A stretch of 64,000 nt of DNA from Streptomyces sp. NBC_00178 (GCF_036206005.1 NZ_CP108143.1:3362001-3426000), one strand, 5' to 3'; positions 1-8,894 are shown, counted from the first letter of the stretch. Notes: generated from the letters alone by a model not told the origin. Made by a program: numbers and translations.

Positions 1-527
1 TCCCCGTTCGACAGACCCTGGGCCACCAGCAGCATCACCTCGCGCTCTCGCCCCGTCAGCTTCTCGACGGCCTTGTGCTGGGGCTCCTTCGTGCTGCTCG
101 GCAGCATCGGCGAGAAGCGGTCCAGGAGCCGGCGCGTCGTCGACGGGGCGACCACGGCGTCGCCGCTGTGCACCGAGCGGATCGCGGAGAGCAGCTCGGC
201 GGGCGGCACGTCCTTCAGCATGAAGCCGCCCGCGCCCGCCTTCAGGCCGGAGAAGGCGTACTCGTCCAGGTCGAACGTCGTCAGGATCAGCACCTTCGGC
301 GGGTCCTCGGCCGCGCAGATGCGGCGGGTCGCCTCGACACCGTCGAGCCTCGGCATGCGGACGTCCATCAGCACCACGTCGACGGCGGTGGACCGCAGGA
401 CCTCGATCGCCTCGGCCCCGTCCCCGGCCTCGGCGACGACCTCCATGTCCGGCTGCGCGGCGAGCACCATGCGGAAGCCGGTGCGCAGCAGCACCTGGTC
501 GTCGACGAGCATCACGCGGATCGTCAT
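1..527 (-). CDS. LuxR/NarL-family response regulator, C-terminus cut by window edge
   Basis: Reads M-T-I-R-V-M-L-V-D-D from an ATG at 527. It has a receiver domain with the acidic pair near residues 9-10, phospho-acceptor Asp55 in a VLMDVRMP context and a conserved Lys in GGFMLKD. The start of a LuxR-type helix-turn-helix (LTGREREVMLLVAQGLSN) runs off the window, so only about 175 residues are visible. The gene lies 17 bases downstream of a histidine kinase gene on the same strand, and the two should form one two-component system. The kinase class is the NarL/DesK type, whose regulators usually control a few local genes. The signal is unknown. Confidence 0.93.
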   Translation of the reverse strand, partial: MTIRVMLVDDQVLLRTGFRMVLAAQPDMEVVAEAGDGAEAIEVLRSTAVDVVLMDVRMPRLDGVEATRRICAAEDPPKVLILTTFDLDEYAFSGLKAGAGGFMLKDVPPAELLSAIRSVHSGDAVVAPSTTRRLLDRFSPMLPSSTKEPQHKAVEKLTGREREVMLLVAQGLSNG

Positions 528-544
528 GGGGTCCCGTCCTTCTG

Positions 545-1753
545 TCACTGGTTCGCCGGCTTGAGCGGAAGCAGGGCGCTGATCCGGAAGCCGCCGCCCT
601 GGCGCGGACCCGCGTCCAGCGTGCCCCCGACCATGCCGACCCGCTCCCGCATGCCGATCATCCCCTGGCCCGCGCCGTCGGCACCGCCGTCCTCGTACAA
701 CTCGTGCGGTGCGCCCCGCCCGTCGTCCTCGACGAGCAGGCCCAGACCGTCGTCGAAGTACACCAGGCGCACACTCGCCCCGACGTCCGGGCCGCCGTGC
801 TTGCGGGTGTTGGTGAGCGCTTCCTGGACGATGCGGTACGCGGTCAGTTCGACCCCGCTCGGCAGCGGACGCGGGGTGCCCTCGATCTTGAAGTCCACCG
901 CCAGGCCGGTCTCCCTGACCTTCGTGACGAGTTCCTCGATCTGCTCGACGTCGGGCTGCGGGACGTACTCGCCGCTCTCCTCGGTGTCACCGGTCCGCAG
1001 CACACCGAGGAGGCGGCGCATCTCGGCGAGTGCCTGGCGGCCCGTTCCGGAGATCGTCTCCAGGGCCTGGCGCGCCTGGTCGGGGGAGGTGTCCATGACG
1101 TAGGCCGCGCCGTCGGCCTGGACCACCATGACCGACACGTTGTGCGCGACGACGTCGTGCAGCTCGCGTGCGATACGGGCCCGCTCGGCGGCCACGGCCA
1201 CCTTCGACTGGGCCTCGCGCTCCCGCTCCAGCCGCGCGGCCCGCTCCTCCAGCTGGCTGAAGTAGGCCCTGCGGGTGCGTATCGAGTCACCGAGCACCCA
1301 GGCCAGGACGAAGGGCACGGTCATGACGACGACGTAGAAGAACGTCTGCACCCAGCCGCCGGAGGGGGCGTCGGCGGGCCAGCGCAGCCTCGACACCGCC
1401 GCCGCGCCCAGGCTGCACCCCAGCGCGAGCCGCGAGGCCCAGCGCTCCCCCACCGTGGCCACCGTGTACGTGATCACCAGAAGGGCGAAGTCCGCCACGT
1501 CGGGGCGCACCCCGAGCAGCAGCTGCGCGAGCCCCATCAGGATCGCGAGGAGCAGCATCTTCTCCGGTGCGCGGCGGCGCAGCGCGACAACGACGCACAG
1601 GCCGACGGCCACCGGCACCGCGGAGACGCGCTCCCGGCCCCCGCCGGCCTGGCCGGCCACGATGGACACGCCGGAGAGCCCGAGGAGGACGACAGCCCAG
1701 AGGATGTCGACGCCCGTCGGGTGTCTGCGGATGAAATCGTAGAAGCGCTGCAC
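545..1753 (-). CDS. NarL/DesK-type sensor histidine kinase
   Basis: 402 residues from a GTG at 1753. Four to five hydrophobic segments lie in residues 15-155, followed by a short coiled linker. The HisKA_3 dimerisation box is ERARIARELHDVVAHN with phospho-accepting His199, and a C-terminal HATPase domain carries the N box (ALTNTRKHGG) and G box (VEDDGRGAP). There is almost no extracytoplasmic loop, so it probably senses a membrane state or partner. It is co-transcribed with the regulator downstream. No Shine-Dalgarno sequence is visible; TACGCT sits 7 bases before the start, which suggests a leaderless message. Confidence 0.93.
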   Translation of the reverse strand: MQRFYDFIRRHPTGVDILWAVVLLGLSGVSIVAGQAGGGRERVSAVPVAVGLCVVVALRRRAPEKMLLLAILMGLAQLLLGVRPDVADFALLVITYTVATVGERWASRLALGCSLGAAAVSRLRWPADAPSGGWVQTFFYVVVMTVPFVLAWVLGDSIRTRRAYFSQLEERAARLEREREAQSKVAVAAERARIARELHDVVAHNVSVMVVQADGAAYVMDTSPDQARQALETISGTGRQALAEMRRLLGVLRTGDTEESGEYVPQPDVEQIEELVTKVRETGLAVDFKIEGTPRPLPSGVELTAYRIVQEALTNTRKHGGPDVGASVRLVYFDDGLGLLVEDDGRGAPHELYEDGGADGAGQGMIGMRERVGMVGGTLDAGPRQGGGFRISALLPLKPANQ

Positions 1754-1760
1754 GTTACCC

Positions 1761-1766
1761 AGCGTA
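1761..1766 (-). promoter_or_regulatory. -10-like hexamer TACGCT, leaderless start of the sensor kinase gene
   Basis: On the minus strand TACGCT is followed by seven bases and then the GTG start. Transcription would begin at or next to the start codon. No convincing -35 element was seen. Confidence 0.45.
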
Positions 1767-1849
1767 GGGACAGCTGATCGGTGCCCGGGTCAGCCGAAGG
1801 GCCGATCCGGGTCCTCGGACCGTACTCCCCAAGGTGGAGACTTGCCCAT

Positions 1850-2845
1850 GTGACGGATGACTGGCGCCTGTGGCGGGAAGCGGCTGATACCGCTTTGTAC
1901 GGGGAAGAGGGCTTCTACCGGCGGCCGGAGGGCCCCGCGGGACACTTCCGCACCTCGGTGCACGCCTCCCCGCTGTTCGCCGCCGCCGTCGCCCGGCTGC
2001 TCGCCGCGACGGCCCGGGAGCTGGGCACGGACACGGTCGACCTGGTGGACGTCGGAGCCGGCCGCGGTGAACTGCTGACCGGAGTGCTGGCGGCGGTTCG
2101 GGGCGGTGTCGCCCCCGGACTCGCCGTGCGGGCGTACGCCGTGGAGCTCGCCCCGCGCCCGCCCGGCCTGCACCCGGAGATCGGGTGGAGCGCCGAACTC
2201 CCGCCCGGCGCCCGGGGACTGCTGTTCGCCAACGAGTGGCTGGACAACGTCCCGACGCAGATCGCGGAGGCCGACGAGGACGGAGTGGCGCGTTACGTCC
2301 TCGTCCGGGAGGACGGCGCCGAACGGCTGGGCGCCCCGGTGACGGGCGCGGACGCCCGGTGGCTGAGCCGCTGGTGGCCGCTGTCCCGGCCGGGCGGGCG
2401 GGCGGAGATCGGCCTGCCGCGCGACGAGGCCTGGACGCGCGCCGTCTCCTCGATGGACGCCGGGACGGCCGTCGCGGTGGACTACGCGCACGCACGGGGA
2501 TCGAGGCCGCCGTTCGGGACGCTGACCGGCTTCCGCGAAGGGCGTGAGGTGCGGCCCGTGCCCGACGGGCGGTGCGACCTGACCTCGCACGTGGCCCTCG
2601 ACGCCTGCGCGGCCGCGGCCGGCGGTCCGGCGGAACTCCTGGACCAGCGGACGGCCCTGCGGGACCTGGGGGTCAGCGGTGAGAGGCCCCCGCTGGCGCA
2701 GGCGTCCGCCGACCCTGCCGGCTATGTGCGGGCACTCGCGTCGGCGGGGGAGGCGGCGGAACTCACGGCCCGCGGCGGGCTGGGCGACTTCGGCTGGCTG
2801 CGGCAGCGGGTCCCCGTACGCGAAGGGGGATACTGTCCCGCATGA
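1850..2845 (+). CDS. MidA/NDUFAF7-family SAM-dependent methyltransferase
   Basis: About 331 residues from a GTG at 1850, chosen because AAGGTGGAG (1831-1839) sits at ribosome-binding distance; an upstream in-frame ATG at 1781 has none. Family hallmarks appear in order: [18 protein letters not shown] near the N-terminus (compare GYY...GDFxTS), the SAM loop [21 protein letters not shown] (compare LxNEFxDALP), AVDYAHARG, and [10 protein letters not shown] near the C-terminus. This matches COG1565/DUF185. The mitochondrial member NDUFAF7 methylates an arginine of the complex I subunit NDUFS2. Here the gene overlaps a nuoD homologue by ATGA, so the two are probably translationally coupled. Protein arginine methylation of that NuoD is an inference from family and context, not shown. 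Confidence 0.85.
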   Translation: MTDDWRLWREAADTALYGEEGFYRRPEGPAGHFRTSVHASPLFAAAVARLLAATARELGTDTVDLVDVGAGRGELLTGVLAAVRGGVAPGLAVRAYAVELAPRPPGLHPEIGWSAELPPGARGLLFANEWLDNVPTQIAEADEDGVARYVLVREDGAERLGAPVTGADARWLSRWWPLSRPGGRAEIGLPRDEAWTRAVSSMDAGTAVAVDYAHARGSRPPFGTLTGFREGREVRPVPDGRCDLTSHVALDACAAAAGGPAELLDQRTALRDLGVSGERPPLAQASADPAGYVRALASAGEAAELTARGGLGDFGWLRQRVPVREGGYCPA

Positions 2846-3984
2846 CGGAGACGACGATCGGTATCGGCGGCGCGGCGGAGAGCACCGACATGGTGCTGAA
2901 CATCGGTCCGCAGCACCCCTCCACCCACGGTGTCCTCCGGCTGCGGCTCGTCCTGGACGGCGAGCGCATCGAGCAGGCCGAGCCCGTGATCGGTTACATG
3001 CACCGCGGCGCCGAGAAGCTCTTCGAGGCCCGCGACTACCGGCAGATCATCATGCTCGCGAACCGCCACGACTGGCTCTCGGCGTTCTCCAACGAGCTCG
3101 GTGTCGTCATGGCCGTCGAGCGCATGCTCGGGATGGAGGTCCCGGAGCGCGCGGTCTGGACGCGGACGCTGCTCGCGGAGCTGAACCGGGTCCTGAACCA
3201 CCTGATGTTCCTCGGCTCCTACCCCCTCGAACTGGGCGGGATCACCCCGGTGTTCCACGCCTTCCGGGAACGCGAGGAGCTCCAGGCCGTGATGGAGGAG
3301 GTCTCCGGCGGCCGCATGCACTACATGTTCAACCGGGTCGGCGGCCTCAAGGAGGACCTGCCGGCCGGCTGGCTCGGCCGCGCCAGGGACGCCGTGGCGT
3401 CCGTGCGTTCGCGGATGGACGTGTACGACCGGCTCGTGCTCGGCAACGAGATCTTCCGCGGCCGCACCCGCGGCGTGGGGATCCTGTCCCCCGAAGCGGT
3501 GCACGCCTACGGGGTGTCCGGACCGATCGCCCGCGCCTCCGGAGTCGACTTCGACCTCCGGCGCGACGAGCCGTACCTCGCCTACGGGGAACTCCAGGAC
3601 ACCCTCGCGGTCGTCACCCGGACCGAGGGCGACTGCCTGGCGCGCTTCGAGTGCCTGCTGGAGCAGACGCACAACGCGCTGGCCCTCGCGGACGCCTGCC
3701 TCGACCGGATGGCGGACCTGGCGCCCGGCCCCATCAACCAGCGGCTGCCCAAGGTGCTGAAGGCACCGGAGGGCCACACCTACGCGTGGACCGAGAACCC
3801 CCTCGGCATCAACGGCTACTACCTGGTCTCCACGGGCGAGAAGACGCCGTACCGGCTGAAGCTGCGCTCCGCGTCGTACAACAACATCCAGGCGCTGACC
3901 GAGCTCCTGCCGGGCACCCTCGTCGCCGACATGGTCGCGATCCTGGGTTCGCTCTTCTTCGTCGTCGGGGACATCGACAAGTAG
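2842..3984 (+). CDS. nuoD: Orphan NADH-quinone oxidoreductase subunit D-like protein
   Basis: 380 residues, shorter than the roughly 400-440 usual for NuoD. It begins close to the family core: GPQHPSTHG at 22-30 with the quinone-site His29, then GYMHRGAEK at 51-59. C-terminal landmarks [17 protein letters not shown] and [11 protein letters not shown] are present, ending in DIDK. A helix that usually precedes the last strand segment (TSMEALIHHF type) appears to be missing. No other nuo genes are nearby, so this is a solitary paralogue. Against the human protein the alignment is gapless from the HRG motif to ELGG. Trp78 replaces the quinone-contacting tyrosine and Glu130 replaces an aspartate. 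It may act in an alternative oxidoreductase or as a specialised copy in complex I; the sequence does not say which. Confidence 0.88.
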   Translation: MTETTIGIGGAAESTDMVLNIGPQHPSTHGVLRLRLVLDGERIEQAEPVIGYMHRGAEKLFEARDYRQIIMLANRHDWLSAFSNELGVVMAVERMLGMEVPERAVWTRTLLAELNRVLNHLMFLGSYPLELGGITPVFHAFREREELQAVMEEVSGGRMHYMFNRVGGLKEDLPAGWLGRARDAVASVRSRMDVYDRLVLGNEIFRGRTRGVGILSPEAVHAYGVSGPIARASGVDFDLRRDEPYLAYGELQDTLAVVTRTEGDCLARFECLLEQTHNALALADACLDRMADLAPGPINQRLPKVLKAPEGHTYAWTENPLGINGYYLVSTGEKTPYRLKLRSASYNNIQALTELLPGTLVADMVAILGSLFFVVGDIDK

Positions 3985-3988
3985 CGCC

Positions 3989-4010
3989 CCGGGGTGCGGG
4001 CCGTCCCCGG
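3989..4010. terminator. Short inverted repeat between convergent genes
   Basis: CCGGGG (3989-3994) pairs with CCCCGG (4005-4010) across a 10-base loop, between the convergent stops of nuoD and the coiled-coil gene. It is a weak 6-bp stem and could serve both strands. Confidence 0.35.
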
Positions 4011-4012
4011 TG

Positions 4013-5041
4013 CTAAGAGGAGACGGCGCTGCGCAGTCCGACGACGTCCAGCTGCTCGGTCTCGTCGTGGGCGGTCAGGTCGATGACCTTGCCGACCGCC
4101 CGGTTCTCGGCCGCCCCGGTGCGGTGCGCCGCCAGTGCCTCCTCGCCCACCACGTCGGCGAGGTCCTCGTTCTGCACGGACTCGATCGCGGCATCGGCCT
4201 TGTGCGTGCCGAAGAAGTCGAAGCTCCCCTGCGGGACGAGGTGGCGGCGCGACGCGGCGTACGGGACGACGGCCGAGGCGACGGGGACCGCGCGGGACGG
4301 ACGGGGCGCCGGCAGCTGCTTCTGCCCGGCCGGGGCGGGGGCGGTGGGACGGCGGTGCTGGAGTTCACCCGCTCCGGCGACCGCCGCGTGCTTCCCCCGG
4401 GGTCCGTCGCCCTCCGTGTCGCGGTCGGCGGACCGCTCGGCGAGGTCCCGCTGCCGGGCCAGCTCGGCGGTGCGGCGGGCCTCCTGGAGAGCGGCGTTGC
4501 GCGGCAGGTCCCGCAGGGCCTGCGCAGCGCGCGCGTAGGCGTCCGGGGTGGGCGTCGAGCGTGCGGGGAGGAGTTCGCGCGGCGCCGACGCCTCGATGGC
4601 GAGCTGCCTGCGGCCCTCCAGTGCGCTGGCCCGCTCCGTCTCCGCGTTGGCGTACCGGCGCAGCAGCGCGGCGTGCTCGCCCCGCAGTCCGGCGAGCTCC
4701 ACCCGCTTGCGGCGGAGCCTGGTCTCCATCCGGACGCGCAGTTCCCTTGATTCCTCGAGGTCCGCCTCGAGTTCGGCTATGCGCTCCTCGGTCTTCCACT
4801 CGTCACTGAGCCGCGCCCGGTTCAGCTCCGCGACACGCAGCCCGGCGGCCCGGTCCCAGCTGCGCATCAGGTAGGCGCCGCTCAGAGCGGCGGCGGCCGT
4901 GGCGGCCACCAGGGCGCGCAGGGCCAGGGGTTCCGCGAGGAGCCAGGCTCCGGCGGCACACACGACCGGCACTCCGGCCACCAGGGCGGGCGGCAGGATT
5001 CTGTGGAGGGGCGGCGAATGGCGGTGGCGTCCTCGTGGCAT
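4013..5041 (-). CDS. Hypothetical membrane-anchored coiled-coil protein
   Basis: 342 residues if started at the ATG at 5041 (MPRGRHRHSPP); the reading frame is open further upstream but without support. A basic N-terminus is followed by two hydrophobic segments (about residues 14-55). A charged heptad-rich stretch (about 65-150, rich in Glu, Arg and Leu) predicts a coiled coil, and the rest is Ala/Pro/Arg-rich and probably disordered. No enzyme motif was recognised. On the minus strand TAAATT lies seven bases before the ATG, which fits a leaderless transcript. It is convergent with nuoD. I know no function for this family. Confidence 0.7.
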   Translation of the reverse strand: MPRGRHRHSPPLHRILPPALVAGVPVVCAAGAWLLAEPLALRALVAATAAAALSGAYLMRSWDRAAGLRVAELNRARLSDEWKTEERIAELEADLEESRELRVRMETRLRRKRVELAGLRGEHAALLRRYANAETERASALEGRRQLAIEASAPRELLPARSTPTPDAYARAAQALRDLPRNAALQEARRTAELARQRDLAERSADRDTEGDGPRGKHAAVAGAGELQHRRPTAPAPAGQKQLPAPRPSRAVPVASAVVPYAASRRHLVPQGSFDFFGTHKADAAIESVQNEDLADVVGEEALAAHRTGAAENRAVGKVIDLTAHDETEQLDVVGLRSAVSS

Positions 5042-5048
5042 GGCCCGA

Positions 5049-5054
5049 AATTTA
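5049..5054 (-). promoter_or_regulatory. -10-like hexamer TAAATT before the coiled-coil protein gene
   Basis: On the minus strand TAAATT is followed by seven bases and the ATG at 5041. The surrounding 20 bases are unusually A/T-rich for this genome. Confidence 0.4.
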
Positions 5055-5145
5055 CCGTGCGTACGAGTCACTTGGGAGGCCACCCGGCAATCTGTTCCCC
5101 GCCGGTTACCTTGCGGCCTCCCAAGTGCCCCTTCCCGGGGTACTC

Positions 5146-6126
5146 CTACTTCTTGATCAAGCCCTTCGACTCCAGATATTCCCTGGCCGCGTCGGCGGGC
5201 TTGGCGCGCTCGGCGTCGACCTTGCGGTTCAGTTCCGCGAGGTCCTCGGTGGTGAGCACCTTCGTGAGCTTCCCGAGGGCCTCGGCGACCTCCGGCCCAC
5301 CGGCGTCCTTGGCATTGACCACGGGAAGCACGTTGTCCGCGTTCTGCAGCTTCTTGTCGTCCTCCAGGAACACCAGCCCGAACGAATCGAGCACCGCGTC
5401 CGTGGTGGTGGTGAGGACCAGCTGGTCCTTGCCGTCCTTGACCGCCTGCTTGGACTGCGGGGTGCCGACGCCCTTGGGGTCGATCCCCGCCACATCGATG
5501 CCGTACGTCTTCTTCAGTCCGGGCGCGCAGAACGGGCGCACCTCGCACTCGTCGCCCGCCGCGATCTTCACCTTGATCTTCGACCTGCCGAGATCGGAAA
5601 GCGACTTCAGGTCGTTCTTGTCGGCGAATTCCTTCGAGACCGCGAAGGCGTTCTGGTCGACGGCCGGGCCCGCGGGAAGGACCTTCAGCCCGAGCGGGGT
5701 CGCCAGCTTCTCCAGCGCGGCCACGGTGGCGGTCACGTCACCGGAGGCGACCGGGGCCTTCTCGGCCTCCTTCGCGCCGTTGGTCTTGGCGTTGAGGAAT
5801 TCCGCGAGGGTCGCCGCGTATTCGGGGACGACGTCGATCTCGCCCTTCTCGAGGGAGGGCTCGTACAGTTCGCGGTTCTTCACCGTGGTGACCGAGGTGT
5901 CGTAACCGGCCCCGTCCAGCACCTGGGCGTAGAGCTCGGCGAGCACCTTGGACTCCGTGAACGCGGCGGCGCCCACGACGAGCGAGCCCTTCCCGGAGCC
6001 GCTTGAGGCGCCCTTGTCCGAACCGCTCTTCCCCTCCTCCAGGCTGTCGCCGCCGCAAGCCGCGAGCGATCCCGCCAGCACGACCGCTCCGACGACCGCA
6101 CCCGCTATGCGCGAGGTCCTGCTCAT
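5146..6126 (-). CDS. Osmoprotectant (glycine betaine/choline type) ABC transporter substrate-binding lipoprotein
   Basis: 326 residues from the ATG at 6126, preceded on the minus strand by GGAGAAG. The signal peptide ends in lipobox LAAC, giving a lipid-anchored cysteine at about position 23. The mature part has the OpuAC fold signature: FTESKVLAELYAQVL, then IDVVPEYAATLAEF, and a C-terminal lobe ending LESKGLIKK. It has no tryptophan in the mature domain but several tyrosines (LYAQ, ELYEPS, PEYAA, TYGID), in line with OpuC-type binding proteins that hold trimethylammonium compounds in a tyrosine cage. It is the last gene after two permease genes on the same strand. The exact ligand (betaine, carnitine, choline or other) cannot be read from the sequence. 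Confidence 0.88.
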   Translation of the reverse strand: MSRTSRIAGAVVGAVVLAGSLAACGGDSLEEGKSGSDKGASSGSGKGSLVVGAAAFTESKVLAELYAQVLDGAGYDTSVTTVKNRELYEPSLEKGEIDVVPEYAATLAEFLNAKTNGAKEAEKAPVASGDVTATVAALEKLATPLGLKVLPAGPAVDQNAFAVSKEFADKNDLKSLSDLGRSKIKVKIAAGDECEVRPFCAPGLKKTYGIDVAGIDPKGVGTPQSKQAVKDGKDQLVLTTTTDAVLDSFGLVFLEDDKKLQNADNVLPVVNAKDAGGPEVAEALGKLTKVLTTEDLAELNRKVDAERAKPADAAREYLESKGLIKK

Positions 6127-6180
6127 GTTCTTCTCCGTCCGCGAAACAATGATGTGCACAGTCCGAAAAGCCCGCGCGCT

Positions 6181-6855
6181 CTACACGGTCCGGCGGCGGC
6201 GCAGAGGCGACAGCAGCCGGTCCAGCGCCACGAGAACGCCCTCGACCACCAGGGCCAGGAGGGCGACGAGCACAGCACCGGCGAAGACCTGTGCCGTGTC
6301 GTAGGTGTTGAATCCGGCGGTGATGATCCGCCCCAGGCCGCCGAGGCCGACCATGGCCGCGATCGACGCGGTGGCGACCACCTGGACGGCGGCGGACCGC
6401 AGGCCGGTCATGATCATCGGGTAGGCCAGGGGGAGCTCGACCCGCAGGAAGAGCTGCGCACCCGACATCCCCATGCCGCGCGCGGCCTCCCGCACCGACC
6501 GGTCCACCTCGGTCATGCCGACGTAGGCGTTGGTCAGCAGGGGCGGGACGGCGAACAGCACCAGGGCGATGACGGTGGGCAGGTAACCGGAGTTGCGCAG
6601 GGGCGTCAGCATGAAGAGCGCCAGCACCGCGAACACCGGGACCGCGCGGCCCACGTTGGACACGTTGACCGCGAGCGCGCCGCCCCGGCCCGAGTGCCCC
6701 AGGTACAGCGCGACCGGCAGGGCGATGGCGCAGGCCACCGCGAGGGCGAGCCCGCTGACGTACAGGTGCTCGCCCAGCCGCTGCGCCGCGCCGCCGTCCC
6801 CCGACCAGTTGGCACCGGTGGTGAGCCAGGTCCAGGCCTCTCCTACGACTCCCAT
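6181..6855 (-). CDS. Osmoprotectant ABC transporter permease (OpuCB/OpuCD type)
   Basis: 224 residues from the ATG at 6855, two bases after the stop of the upstream permease gene. It has about five to six hydrophobic segments and the binding-protein-dependent transport motif AARGMGMSGAQLFLRVELPLAYP (EAA loop), which docks onto the ATPase. It pairs with the permease encoded just upstream to form the membrane channel. Gene order permease, permease, binding protein, with the ATPase divergent, defines one importer. Confidence 0.9.
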   Translation of the reverse strand: MGVVGEAWTWLTTGANWSGDGGAAQRLGEHLYVSGLALAVACAIALPVALYLGHSGRGGALAVNVSNVGRAVPVFAVLALFMLTPLRNSGYLPTVIALVLFAVPPLLTNAYVGMTEVDRSVREAARGMGMSGAQLFLRVELPLAYPMIMTGLRSAAVQVVATASIAAMVGLGGLGRIITAGFNTYDTAQVFAGAVLVALLALVVEGVLVALDRLLSPLRRRRTV

Positions 6856-6857
6856 GG

Positions 6858-7577
6858 TCAGCCGGCCTCCGTCGTGACGATGCCCGGCCCGCCGGGCGCC
6901 CCTGCGGGCCTCCGTATCCGGGTCCAGGGCGTGAGCAGGCGCTGGAGGCCCAGCAGCAGCAGATCGGCGGCCACCGCGAGCAGCACGCAGAGCACGGACG
7001 CGGTGAGCACCTGGGCCTTGAAGAAGCTCGGCAGCGCGTCCTCGATGAGGTTCCCGAGTCCGCCCTTGCCGACCAGCGAGCCGACCGTGGTCAGCGCGAC
7101 CGTCGACACGGTGGCGATCCGCAGACCGGCCATCAGCGCGGGCAGCGCGAGGGGGAGCTCCACCTCCCACAGGAGACGGGCCGGCCCGTAGCCCATGCCC
7201 TTCGCCGCCTCCTTGGCCTCCTCGGGCACGGCTTCGAGGCCGGCGAGGATGTTGCGCACGAGGATCGTCAGCGAGTAGAGCACCAGGCCCGTGACGACGA
7301 GCGCCGCCGAGAGCCCGAAGACCGGCAGCAGCAGCGAGAACATCGCCAGCGACGGCACGGTGTAGAGCACCGTCGTCAGGCCCAGCACGGGTCCGGCGAA
7401 ATGCCGGCCCCTGCGCGCGAGCAGCGCGAGCGGAAATGCCACCGCGAGACCGATCAGCACGGAAGCCGCCGTGATCCAGATGTGCTGGAGCGTGGCATCC
7501 GTCAACTCATGGCTGCGGGAACGCAGATACTCACCGCAGATCCAGTCGTTCGCCACCAGGCAGTTCTGCTCGGACAT
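6858..7577 (-). CDS. Osmoprotectant ABC transporter permease (OpuCB/OpuCD type)
   Basis: 239 residues from the ATG at 7577. The start is supported by AGGAGG upstream on the minus strand; the open frame continues to 7655 without a ribosome-binding site. It begins MSEQNCLVANDWICGEYLRS and has five to six membrane segments, with the EAA-like loop AAKGMGYGPARLLWEVELPLALP. It is the first gene of the permease-permease-binding protein unit and is divergent from the ATPase gene across 141 bases, which should hold the promoters of both arms. Confidence 0.9.
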   Translation of the reverse strand: MSEQNCLVANDWICGEYLRSRSHELTDATLQHIWITAASVLIGLAVAFPLALLARRGRHFAGPVLGLTTVLYTVPSLAMFSLLLPVFGLSAALVVTGLVLYSLTILVRNILAGLEAVPEEAKEAAKGMGYGPARLLWEVELPLALPALMAGLRIATVSTVALTTVGSLVGKGGLGNLIEDALPSFFKAQVLTASVLCVLLAVAADLLLLGLQRLLTPWTRIRRPAGAPGGPGIVTTEAG

Positions 7578-7718
7578 CCGTCCCCACCTCCTGTTCACCC
7601 GTGCGACGCCCTCGCGGCTCCGGTCCCCGGTGACCCTATCCTCGACCACCGACAATCGCCGAGGCTGTCGTATTCCGGCAACATGGCCTTCACAGAACCC
7701 GCGTCACAATGGGGAATC

Positions 7719-8894
7719 ATGATCCGTTTCGAGCACGTCACCAAGCGGTACGCGGACGGCACCACCGCCGTCGACGGCCTTTCCTTCGAGGTCGCCGAGG
7801 GTGAACTGGTCACGCTCGTCGGACCTTCCGGCTGCGGCAAGACGACCACCATGAAGATGGTGAACCGCCTGATCGAACCGACCGAGGGCCGGATATTCCT
7901 CGACGGGGACGACATATCGGCCATCGACCCCGTCCAACTCCGCCGCCGTATCGGTTATGTCATCCAGCAGGTGGGACTCTTCCCGCACAAGACGGTCCTG
8001 GAGAACACCGCGACCGTTCCGCATCTACTCGGCTGGAAGCGGGGAAAGGCGCGGGAACGCGCCGCCGAACTGCTGGACCTCGTCGGACTCGATCCGTCCG
8101 TTTACGGCGGCCGCTATCCGGAGCAGCTCTCGGGCGGCCAGCGCCAACGCGTGGGTGTGGCGCGGGCGCTCGCCGCGGATCCGCCGGTTCTCCTGATGGA
8201 CGAGCCTTTCGGAGCGGTCGACCCGGTCGTACGGGAAAGGCTGCAGAACGAATTCCTGAAACTGCAGGCGCGCGTGCGCAAGACCGTGCTCTTCGTCACG
8301 CACGACATCGAGGAGGCCGTCCGGCTCGGCGACCGCATCGCCGTGTACGGCCAGGGCCGCATCGAGCAGTTCGACACCCCCGCCACGGTGCTCGGGGCGC
8401 CGGCCACCCCGTACGTCGCCGATTTCGTCGGCGCCGACCGGGGGCTCAAGCGGCTCTCGGTCACGCCCATCGAGGAGAGCGACCTGGAACAGCCCCCGGT
8501 CGTCCACCTCGACGACTCCCTGGCGAGGGCGACGGAGCGGCTGCGGGCGGACGGTGCCCGCTGGGCCGTCGTGCTGGACGGCAAGGACGAGCTGCACGGC
8601 TGGATCCCCGCCGGCGACGCCCTGACGGCCAAGGGCACGGTCCGCGAGCACGCGCGGCGCATGGAGGCCTGGCTGCCGCTCGGCGCGCCCCTCAAGCAGG
8701 CCTTCTCGACGATGCTCCAGCACGACGCGGGCTGGATAGCCGTCATCGACGAGGCGGGCGCGGGCCGCTTCCTCGGCGTACTCACCCCGGCGCGCCTGCA
8801 CGAGGCGTTGCGCCGGTCCATCGACGCGGACGCGCAGGACGTGCCCCGTGCCGAGGTCGCCGTGGAGACGGTGGCCGGCGTCGGCGCCCCCTGA
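7719..8894 (+). CDS. Osmoprotectant ABC transporter ATP-binding protein with C-terminal CBS region (OpuCA/ProV type)
   Basis: 391 residues from the ATG at 7719 (MIRFEHVTKRYADG), which follows a GGGGAA stretch. Walker A is GPSGCGKTT, the Q-loop is IGYVIQQVGLFPH, the ABC signature is LSGGQRQRVGVARAL, Walker B is VLLMDEPFGAVD, and the switch histidine is in FVTHDIEEA. After about residue 240 comes a region with two CBS-like repeats (HLDDSLARATERL and GAPLKQAFSTMLQ). In OpuA-type importers such repeats sense ionic strength or cyclic dinucleotides. It energises the importer encoded divergently. Confidence 0.9.
   Translation: MIRFEHVTKRYADGTTAVDGLSFEVAEGELVTLVGPSGCGKTTTMKMVNRLIEPTEGRIFLDGDDISAIDPVQLRRRIGYVIQQVGLFPHKTVLENTATVPHLLGWKRGKARERAAELLDLVGLDPSVYGGRYPEQLSGGQRQRVGVARALAADPPVLLMDEPFGAVDPVVRERLQNEFLKLQARVRKTVLFVTHDIEEAVRLGDRIAVYGQGRIEQFDTPATVLGAPATPYVADFVGADRGLKRLSVTPIEESDLEQPPVVHLDDSLARATERLRADGARWAVVLDGKDELHGWIPAGDALTAKGTVREHARRMEAWLPLGAPLKQAFSTMLQHDAGWIAVIDEAGAGRFLGVLTPARLHEALRRSIDADAQDVPRAEVAVETVAGVGAP

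Noticed and set aside
4010..5548. Upstream extension of the coiled-coil protein to 5548
   Set aside because: The extension is antisense to the binding-protein gene. The start at 5041 has a promoter-like hexamer and a normal membrane-protein N-terminus.
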